Source of the DNA: Xestospongia bergquistia
Lineage: Eukaryota > Porifera > Demospongiae > Haplosclerida > Petrosiidae
DNA length: 64,000 nucleotides
Direction: 5' to 3'
Assembly (NCBI GenBank): GCA_963965975.1
Contig: OZ014418.1
Coordinates: 5,902,775 to 5,966,774, forward strand
Shown here: in pieces, positions 55,601 through 64,000 of the stretch
Position numbering within the stretch: position 1 is the first letter of the stretch
Layout of the letters: every line of letters starts with the position of its first letter
The notes under the pieces: generated by a model
The model's database searches: none
What the model was told of the DNA's origin: nothing
The model's input: only the letters and a program-made list of their open reading frames with translations
Translations under genes and position numbers: made by a program

Positions 55601-56831
55601 ATTTTTAATATTGTTTTCAGGAAAAGAAAGTATGTTCAATTTATCACATGATGTATTGTTCTAATTATATTTACATGATAGAATCATTCGTCTTACTAGT
55701 CCTAATCTCAACTATTTCATTATTCTGGGAGTATTCATATCCTACAGCTCATTTTTTTTCCATCCTGGCAGTAACAAAAGTGAGAAAATATCTGGAGTTG
55801 CTTGTTCTGTAAGTACAATTACTTTATGAATGTCCATCTCTTCCATAATATGGAATGTCGTAACTTGTTTGTATATGTAATTGTAATGATTAAAAATAGA
55901 ATGTGTTGATATGAACTAATATTATCAGCTTATGGTCATATTAAAATGATGTTTCAATACTATTTTAATGAGTGTTCAAATTTTTGTTACAGACAATTCT
56001 TTGGTCACAAATGTTTGCCATTGCTTTAATCTTTGGAATAATTTTGGCTAAATTAACAAGAGTCTATTACATATTCCATAATCCTACTTCTAAAAAAAAG
56101 GTATACATATTTATTGTGTAATTTTATATGTTCAATAGTACCAACCTCTATTACTATTGTTTTAGATATTGACAGACAAGTATCTATTAATAATAGTTCT
56201 TATCATTGTGTCTATTATGATTCTTTTGCTAACAATTGTGACAGCTATTCCACAAACAAGACCTTATGCATCTTACAGTAAAGACAAGGAATACCCTCCA
56301 GAGAAAAACGTGAGCTAACTTTAGAAATATCATTTTAGAAACTATTGTTATTTTAAATTTAGGAGAAGGGAATTCTTGTTGAATTTTATAGCATAAAGTG
56401 CTATAGAACAATTTCTTATGTTGTTTTTAATATTTACATTGGAATTCTTGAAGCCATAGCTTTAATATTGGCTCTCAAAATTCATCATATTACAATAAAG
56501 GCAGTTAATGACTCTAAAGATGTAATTGTAATTGTCTTCATTGTTACTGTGACTTCTATTGTTAGTTCTATCTCTTCATTTTTGCTTGGAGACTACAGTA
56601 ATATAGGCGGTGGTCTTATAATAATAACACTACTGATTGTAGCAAGTAGTGTCATAGTTTTGACATTTGTTCCAAAGGTATGACAAATTCTTATACTTTC
56701 ATTATTTTATCTTTATTGTTTAGATGTGGTCTTTATACAAAGACCCTGATGGTAAGAGTGTGCTTGAAGATGAAGAATACAACAAAGGAGTATCAAACAT
56801 ACGTGCATCACAATATATTCTAATGGACTAA
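52623..56831 (+). CDS. R8: GABA-B-type class C GPCR, complete, 15 exons, 720 aa
   Basis: Exons: 52623-52832, 52887-53033, 53546-53710, 54382-54486, 54537-54602, 54734-54889, 54940-55149, 55207-55276, 55351-55437, 55485-55629, 55682-55808, 55993-56100, 56166-56309, 56363-56677, 56724-56831. Closest to R6, but with a full exon 2 (YEESSAIK...GSCSSVT): the first disulfide Cys is Tyr, the second is kept. Exon 14 is 315 nt, three codons shorter than elsewhere, at the start of TM5 (ISYVVFNIYIG versus ISYIWTVIFAIYIG), and the loop motif is KAVNDSKDVIVIV. The tail is one short exon. Exon 3 is nine nt longer than in R2-R5 (ISYMIEQINVVKQS), as in R6. Confidence 0.92.
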
Positions 56832-56961
56832 AGCAGAACTAGTAATATGCATATCATATAAAACTTTAACATTGAGCAATGTGTTTTCTATTTGTTCCAA
56901 ACAAATTATTATAGCTAGTCTATTATTTTGTTGCACATTTCATATCTATAATAATACATAC

Positions 56962-57016
<55 letters not shown>

Positions 57017-57795
57017 ATTTTAACACAAATAATAACATTTGATATACTTCATTGTTTAATTTTTGTAAAAATTGTGTAATATTTTTAGTACAAAAATATT
57101 CACAAGTTATAAGTTATTAGAATATTCCAGTGTTAAACAAAAATATTATAATTCTGTAGAATTTTGTATTTCTCTTGCTTAAGTGAGTGACTATAGTAAT
57201 TGGTATAACTAATAAAGAAATAGTTTAGTTGGAGACAAAGTAATCATTATGTAAGCATGTATCTAAAGGCTTTTATAAAATGAAATAGAATCAGCTGTAT
57301 ATATAGTGAACCATTAATTATAAGTTATGAATTATCTAATTCAAAAAGAATAGATAGCTTGGTATCATCATGTATGTCTTTATTAAAGAATTGATTTGTT
57401 ATGGAATTATCACTTGAGGATAAATAATGATTATAAAGTAGTGACAAAGAGAACAAGATCAAGAATATATAGCAATTTAATAAATACTTACACCTGTGTT
57501 TATTGTGTGTAGGGATCTCTCTTAATGCTGTTCATGTAGACTCCAGTAACAAGATTTACAGGTTATAGGACTCATTAAATTCACAAATTGAGTATTGTAC
57601 AATATTGTTATCTTGGTGTTATAGCTAAAACTCTAGACCTGCATATTAGACTATTATTACTTGCAATGTTCACTATATAGTGTTACACTTAATTTACAAT
57701 TAAATAAATGTCACTTAATAGTCTTCATTATATCATATAATAATGTAGTAATTAATGACAGTAACTAGTTTCCTGAGTAAGCAATAAATGGTTAG
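56832..57795. other. R8-R9 intergenic spacer
   Basis: AT-rich, with a (TA)n(TG)n microsatellite at 56960-57016; similar to the R6-R7 and R9-R10 spacers. No gene. Confidence 0.7.
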
Positions 57796-57799
57796 TAAA

Positions 57800-57809
57800 C
57801 CACACCTAT
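57800..57809 (+). promoter_or_regulatory. CCACACCTAT box upstream of pseudogene R9
   Basis: One base from the CCACACCTAC box of R7 and R10, 68 bp before the former start codon. Confidence 0.45.
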
Positions 57810-57876
57810 GTAAAAAATGCCTTTTATTAGGAAATTTAACATTTATATTGCATTCATTTATTTCAGAAAATGTAAA

Positions 57877-58727
57877 ATGTATTTTTTCACTACTCTCTGT
57901 TTATCTATTCTCATATTGATATGTATACCAGTTGTCAAAGGATCATCTCATAGTCTTGGAGTTCTATTTGTGTACTCTAATTTATCTCAGTATACTTCTA
58001 CTTGAAGCAATAGATGGTGTTGAAAAAGCCATTGAAGATCTGGAATATGAAGACATTGTATCAGGATAGAAGTTACAAATTATTGATTCAAAGGTACTAG
58101 TATAAGAATAGCATTATTATGAATTAATTAATTTCATCTTTATTTCAAATCTACAGTACAATAAATCCTCTGGTATTAAAGGGATACTTGAGTACATCAC
58201 AAATCCAATACCATCACAACCTCTGATAGCTATCATTAGTGGAGGCTGTTCTCTACCTATCATTTGATAAACTTTTGTTATTTTAAATTTAGGAGAAGGG
58301 AATTATTCTTGAATATTATAGCATAAGGTGCTATACAACAATTTCTTATATTTGGACTGTCATTTTTACTATTTATATTGGAATTCTAGAAGTTATAGCT
58401 TTAATATTGGCTCTCAAAATTTGTAATGTTACAATAAAATTAGTTAATGATTTTAAAGATATAATCGATATTGTCTTTATTTTTACTGTGACTTTGGTTA
58501 ATTTTATCTCTTCATTTTTTCTTTGAGACTACAATAATATAGGAGATAGTGTTATAGTAATAGCAATATATTGTTTGGAGCAACTAGTGTCATAGTTTTG
58601 ACATTTGTTCCAAAGGTATGACAAATTCTTATACTTTCATTATTTTATCTTTATTGTTTAGATGTGGTCTTTATACAAAGACCCTGATGGTAAGAGTGTG
58701 TTTGAAGACGAAGAATATAACAAATGA
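57877..58727 (+). pseudogene. R9: receptor pseudogene, exons 1-2 joined to exons 14-15
   Basis: Exon 1 (57877-58093) has an extra T that turns STEA into ST-stop, plus a TAG where GYK is coded. Exon 2 starts at 58157 and breaks off after GGCTGTTCTCTACC (about 58259), running directly into the end of intron 13 (CATTTGATAAACTTTTGTTA), so exons 2(end)-13 are deleted. Exon 14 (58293-58615) has a TGA where paralogs have the LGDY codons and further indels; exon 15 (58662-58727) stops early. Not functional. Confidence 0.95.
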
Positions 58728-59810
58728 GTATCAAACATGCATACATCACAATATATTCTAAGGGAATAAAGCAGAACTAATAATATGCATATCATATAAA
58801 ATGTTAACATTGAGCAATGTAGTTTTACATTTGTCCCAAACAAATTATTATAGCTATAGTCTGATCTTTTGTTATACATTTGATATCTAAAATAATAAAC
58901 GTATGAATGTATTTTAATATAATCATTTGTTGTTAATACTCTCAAAATATATAATACAAATAATAACAATCAAATACTTCATTGCTAATTTTTTGTGAAA
59001 ATTGTGTAATATTTTACCTTAATAGTATTCACTTGTTTCAAGTCATCAGAATATCCTAGTGTTAAACAAGAATATTATAATTATGTAGGATTTTATATTT
59101 CTCTTGTTTAATTCAGTAAATGCATTATATAAATGATATAACAAATAGAGAAGCAAACAGTTTAGTTGAAGACAAACTAATGTTCTTGTCAATAAAAAAA
59201 TACTGCATACATAAATAAGAACTTAAGCTAAATTTTCTTAACATATTACAAATTACATCATTGTGTTAGCATGTATCTATTGACTGAGTGTATAGTGCAC
59301 TATTAATTATAAGCTGTGAATTATCTAATTTAAACAAATAGATAGCTTGTTATCACCATGTATGTCTTTATTAAAGGATGGATTAGTTATGAGGGAAGAA
59401 TTATTGTTTGAGGATAAAATACTGATTGTAAGATAGTAGACAAATAAAACAAGATCAAGGAAAGATAGATATTTAATAAACACCTACACAAATATTTATT
59501 GTGTGTGGGTGTTCCTCTTAGTGCTATAGACTCGTATAACAAGATTTAGATGTTATAGGACTCATCAACATCACAAATGGAGTATGGTACAATATTGTTA
59601 CCTTGATGTTATAACTAAAACTCTAGATCTACATATTAGACTGTTTGAACTTACAATGTTCACTATATAGTGTTATAGTTAATATATAAATATATAATTA
59701 AATAAATATCACTTGATAGTTTTTATTATATCATCCAAAAACGTAGTAATTAATAACAGCACTAGTTTCCTGGGTAATTATTAAATAGTTATAAACTCTA
59801 AGTAAACCAC
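58728..59810. other. R9-R10 intergenic spacer
   Basis: Near-duplicate of the R6-R7 spacer; contains AATAAAGCAGAAC at about 58765. No gene. Confidence 0.7.
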
Positions 59811-59816
59811 ACCTAC

Positions 59817-59826
59817 GTAAATAATA
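59817..59826 (+). promoter_or_regulatory. CCACACCTAC box upstream of R10
   Basis: CCACACCTAC followed by GTAAATAATACT, 58 bp before the start codon; matches R7. Confidence 0.55.
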
Positions 59827-59874
59827 CTATTTGTTAACGTTTATATTGCATTCATTTATTTCAGAAAATGCAAA

Positions 59875-62800
59875 ATGTATTTTTTCACTACTCTCTGTTT
59901 ATCTATTCTCATATTGATATGTATACCAGTTGTCAAAGGATCTCCTCATAGTCTTGGAGTTCTATTTGTGTACTCTGACTTATCTCAGTATAATTCTACT
60001 GAAGCAGTAAATGGTGTTGAAAAAGCAATTGAAGATGTTGAGTATGAAGACATTGTACCAGGATATAAGTTTAAAATTATTGATTTAAAGGTACTAATAT
60101 AAAAATAGCATTCTTGTAAATCAAGTACTTTCATATTTCATATTCAATTCAAATCTGCAGTATAATAAATCCTCTGGTATTAAAGGGATACTCAAGTACA
60201 TCACAAATCCCATACTATCACATCCTTTGATAGCTATCATTAGTGGAGGTTATTCTCTACCTACTAATTCTCTGATAGATATAGCTGAATATCAGAATAT
60301 ACCACTGGTAAGATTAATTTGCATGTACAATATATAAGCAGTTATTGTCCTATTGTTTTCATACATTAGTTTTATAAAAAGTGTCTTTATCATTTTATTG
60401 CTTTGATAATTCTATTACACAGAGCAACATATTAAATCAAGACTAATAGAATATATAAAAGTGTTATATGTAATAGTCAATAGGAAGAGAGACAATACAT
60501 ATCTATAGCATGTGTTATAGTTCTGTCATTATATTTTCATTGTTAATATTACATGTGTTTGTCACACTAGATATCATATACACCAGACATTGTTAAAAAA
60601 TCAATGAACTACTACCAACTATATCCTTCTGATGAACCTGTTATTCAAACATTGGCTACTGTTATCAAGTTCTATGGATGGTCACAGATATTTATTATTA
60701 CAGAAGAGGAAAATAAATTTCTAGAAGTAATTAAAATATTTCAGTGTATTGTGTCAATAGTTTGCTGTACAAGATCATATTAGGCAAATCTTGCTTATAT
60801 AATGTTTAGTTTTATTAGTCATATAGTAACAATGGCAATTTAGGAGGGACAGCAGTCTAGAGAAAAAGTTTAAAAGCTCATCAATAGTTGTTCAGAACCT
60901 CTCAATACTATGCAATGCTTCTTGACACAACAATATCTAAGTAATACTATAAGTGTAGATGATGTTTGAAAAGTATCATATCAAACGTTTGCTAAACACA
61001 CATCTTTGTATATTACACGATATATAACTGAAAAACTGAAAATATTTTCAGTCACCATTTTTATTAAGGTAATAATTAGTAGGGATAGCAGTTAGCCTGT
61101 TATCATTCTTTCATTGTTTGTGTTATGAGGTTACCTGTTTATGTATGTAGCTACATAATCAGTAGTATATTAGTTATCAAAACAGTTTTAGGTTTACTTT
61201 TTTGATCAAAATAACTTTGATACATGCAATCTTTATAAACATAATTATTCTGGTTAAAGCAACCAATTAATTTTTACAGTAAAATATATAGTTATACTAT
61301 ATATGTATTACTTATAAACTAGTGACATGTAGCTGGCTTGCATGCAAATCATTTCTGTGATATGAGTATTATAATTGATCTATATACAAAACAGTAACTT
61401 TTAAGCTAAAGATGCACAAAGATTGGACTATAGATATATTAGCTAATTACATTTGGCAAGTCTTCAACATATAAAGTAAAGGTTGAATATTACAATAATT
61501 AATTAGTCTAGGTCAAAATGTTATTGACAATGTTCCTTCAGATATATCAATGTTTTATTAAAACATATGCAATGATAAAATTAATGCAAATATTATTTTC
61601 TATTCACAATCAACAATATATCACTGTTAAAATAGATTGGTTGTTTTAACCAACTAATGGTCATTTAAGGTTTCATACACGCTTACAAAATACATTGACA
61701 AGTACTAACAACAAATGTTATTTTGATTACTAATTACTATGGAATCAAAAATTAATTTATTTACTTCAACAAATGACTTCTCAGAAAGGACAAGTATGTG
61801 GTGTGTAGGACTGTCCTGTTATAAATGTCATAGTGACAACCCTCACACATATGCCAAGCAGCCATGAAAATATTGTGCTTAATTTAATGAGATCATTAAA
61901 CAAAAATCTTCATACCACTGACAATTAACTATATGATTGCTCAGTATCAGTCATTATATTAGTTATAAAAAAAGTGTAATGGTTACAACTTGTCAGTGTC
62001 TTAAATGCAACCTAATGACCATATATTGGTTAAATCAGCCAATAATTTTTTCAGTGATATATAACTATTAACTGACTGAATGTGTATTATAGTTTTATTG
62101 ATGCTTTTATATATTATGTTTCATTCAGACTCTTCTTTAGAAATAGATATATGTTGTATATAATTTTTTTTTATTACAAAGCTAAAAGCTGGTCAGTCTT
62201 GTTAGTTAATCATAAAATGAGTCTTAGATGCTATCAAGGCATTCAAAAGAGTTTGGACACTCAGGCCAAAGTTGTATTATTTGATTTTATTAAACAAAAT
62301 GCTGGAGTTGGTCATTACTCAGATATATTTATGTAGAAAAAGCATTTTAGTCATTTTTCAAATTAATGCAACCACATGGTACTACTCAGACTTTCTTAAG
62401 TGCTATTGAAATATTTAGTGCCATATTTATATAACACGTCACATATATTTATATAGATAGAACATCTGCTAAAACAAACTCTGGCAGTACATAATATCAG
62501 TGTGCTTAATATAGTTCATGTTTGGTCATATGAGAATGTTTCAGATATTAAAGATCTGTTTGTAAGTTTTGTACTGTAAAGTTGCTATGTTTTAGAACTT
62601 AATTATATAGGTCAGTGATGCTAGAATAATATTTCTTAATACATTCATTGAAACAGCCAAAAAAATTTTATGTGAGGTAAAACACAATGCATGCATATAA
62701 GAACATACTGCCACACTTCTATACATAGAGATGAAATTTATTGTTTTGTCAAAATGTCAATCTTCTTATAAAATTAACCTTTTGTCCAAATCTCATATGA

Positions 62801-63869
62801 AGGCCTACAGTAGAGGGATTTATTATCCTGACTATGGTTGGTTATTACGTGGATGGTATAATGAAGACTGGCTCCTATCTGATCCTAGTGTACAATGTAC
62901 TACACAACAACTTACTAAAGTAGTAGAGAGAGGGATAGTTGTACAACAATATACTGAAGTAAGTGTATATTGTAAGTGACTGTAATATAAAGTACTATAT
63001 GTCTATAGGAAGATAAGAGATCCAGTATTTCATCTTATGGTTATGATGCTGTTTGGAGTCTTGGAGTAGCTTTGAATTCAACTCTAAATATGATTAATGA
63101 TAATACAGTTAATGAGAGTAACTGTATAGGACCATTCAGTCCATTATATAACAGGACTACTGGTATTGACTGTCTACTAAGATATAATTTATTGAACAAT
63201 GAGTTCACAGGCAAATCAGTGAGTTCATTAAGTTTATTTATTCTAATTTGACCTATATCATTACCATATATAGGGTAGTGTAGCATTTACTAAGAAAGGA
63301 ATCAGGACTTTAGGAACACTACATTTACTACAATACAGGAACAGTAAGTTGTTATATTGTAAATAAATATAATTATTATAAGTGCATTGTTTTTAATCTC
63401 CTAATTTACTCATATAGAGTCATTAATAAAATATGCTACTATCAACATAACCAGTGGTAATATAATATATTTACCTAATGAAGATAACTCTACAGTTTGG
63501 CCAGGTATAATAACTAATAACAATTGTGTTATTTAACTATATTAGCTGGTCTACCACCTGATGGCTCTCCTATAAAAGTCCTTGTAACTTATTCAACTGT
63601 ACTTTTAGTTATTGTGTATTTATGGTCATCACTTGGTATTGTATTCTCAATTATTTGTCTAATTTTTAATATTGTTTTCAGGAAAAGAAAGTATGTTCAA
63701 TTTATCACATGATGTATTGTTATAATTACATTTACATGATAGAATCATTCGTCTTACTAGTCCTAATCTCAACTATTTTATTATTCTGGGAGTATTCATG
63801 ACCTACACCTCATTTTTTTTCCATCATGGCAATTACAAAAGTTTGAAAATTTTAGAAGTTACTTGTTCT
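59875..63869 (+). CDS. R10: GABA-B-type class C GPCR, exons 1-11 (3' part outside window)
   Basis: Exons: 59875-60090, 60161-60307, 60571-60726, 62457-62561, 62611-62676, 62803-62958, 63009-63218, 63274-63343, 63418-63504, 63546-63690, 63743-63869; the frame is open throughout and reaches TM3 (ending TCS). R10 is the closest intact relative of the R7 ectodomain, with the same loss of both disulfide Cys (KYNKS, GGYSL) and similar introns 1-3, and shows what R7 looked like before its 7TM part was replaced. Exon 6 uses an AAG acceptor (CATATGAAG) where others have TAG. Exons 12 onward lie beyond the window, after a TA microsatellite. Confidence 0.88.
61690..61950 (-). repeat. Dispersed ~230-bp repeat, inverted copy in R10 intron 3
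   Basis: Allelic-looking counterpart of 49280-49530 in R7 intron 3; it was therefore inserted before R7 and R10 duplicated. Confidence 0.7.
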
Positions 63870-63930
63870 GTAAGTATAATTACTTTTGTGTATGTCCATA
63901 TCTTCTGCATTATGAAATGTACAATGTCTT

Positions 63931-63935
<5 letters not shown>

Positions 63936-64000
<65 letters not shown>
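63936..64000. repeat. (TA)n microsatellite at window end
   Basis: TG then TA dinucleotides running to the last base, within R10 intron 11. Confidence 0.95.

Noticed and set aside
62082..62336. 84-codon plus-strand frame in R10 intron 3, partly absent from R7 intron 3
   Set aside because: Includes an insertion (about 62185-62360) containing RCYQGIQKSLDTQAKVVLFD, but no partner exons or recognisable family; possibly a small mobile-element scrap, too weak to call.
63041..63286. Minus-strand open frame of 81 codons, also seen at 17409-17597
   Set aside because: Antisense shadow of exon 7; it recurs only because that exon is conserved in all receptors.

Overview
The window is AT-rich animal nuclear DNA: spliced genes, many introns of about 47-60 nt with GT...TAG borders, microsatellites and DNA-transposon remnants. 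The main content is a head-to-tail, plus-strand array of ten class C G-protein-coupled receptor genes of the GABA-B receptor type (Venus-flytrap ectodomain, then a 7TM domain with NDSK- and FVPK-type motifs). Such expansions, with this gene compactness and AT content, are typical of demosponges; my best guess is Amphimedon queenslandica or a relative, inferred from the family and genome style only.

Layout: receptor R0 (3' end only, 51-760); R1 (871-10531); a minus-strand gene of unknown function (11131-12644) followed by a decayed partial copy (12932-13350); a TA-flanked MITE (14013-14249); R2 (15036-19349, Harbinger remnant in intron 2); R3 (21139-25490); R4 (27484-31223); R5 (32790-38697); a CD225/dispanin-like two-TM gene (39167-40352); receptor exon relics (40779-41395); a THAP-domain transposon remnant (41567-41974); R6 (42344-46439); R7 (47462-50963), whose 7TM half is replaced by sequence from the CD225 gene tail; more relics (50964-51760); R8 (52623-56831); R9, a pseudogene (57877-58727); and R10 (59875-63869), cut by the window end.

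The intact receptors share one architecture, usually 16 coding exons (15 in R6 and R8): exons 1-9 encode signal peptide and Venus-flytrap domain, exons 10-14 the 7TM domain, exons 15-16 the tail. Intron phases are identical throughout (after exons 1-7 phase 0, after 8-9 phase 1, after 10 phase 2, then phase 0). Three subfamilies can be told apart: R0/R1 (C-terminal coiled-coil-like stretch), R2-R5 (short tails, CACACCTAC promoter box), and R6-R10 (loss of a conserved ectodomain disulfide; R6 and R8 have RFX-type X-box promoters).

Points most worth a second look: R7, a possible single-pass 7TM-less receptor made by deletion/segmental fusion; the exon 6-intron-exon 7 block kept almost identical in all paralogs; relics showing that the duplicating unit once contained both a receptor and the CD225-like gene; and the unrecognised minus-strand gene with an E2F-like palindrome at its 5' end. 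All gene models are read by eye from splice signals, frame and paralog comparison; none has transcript support here.
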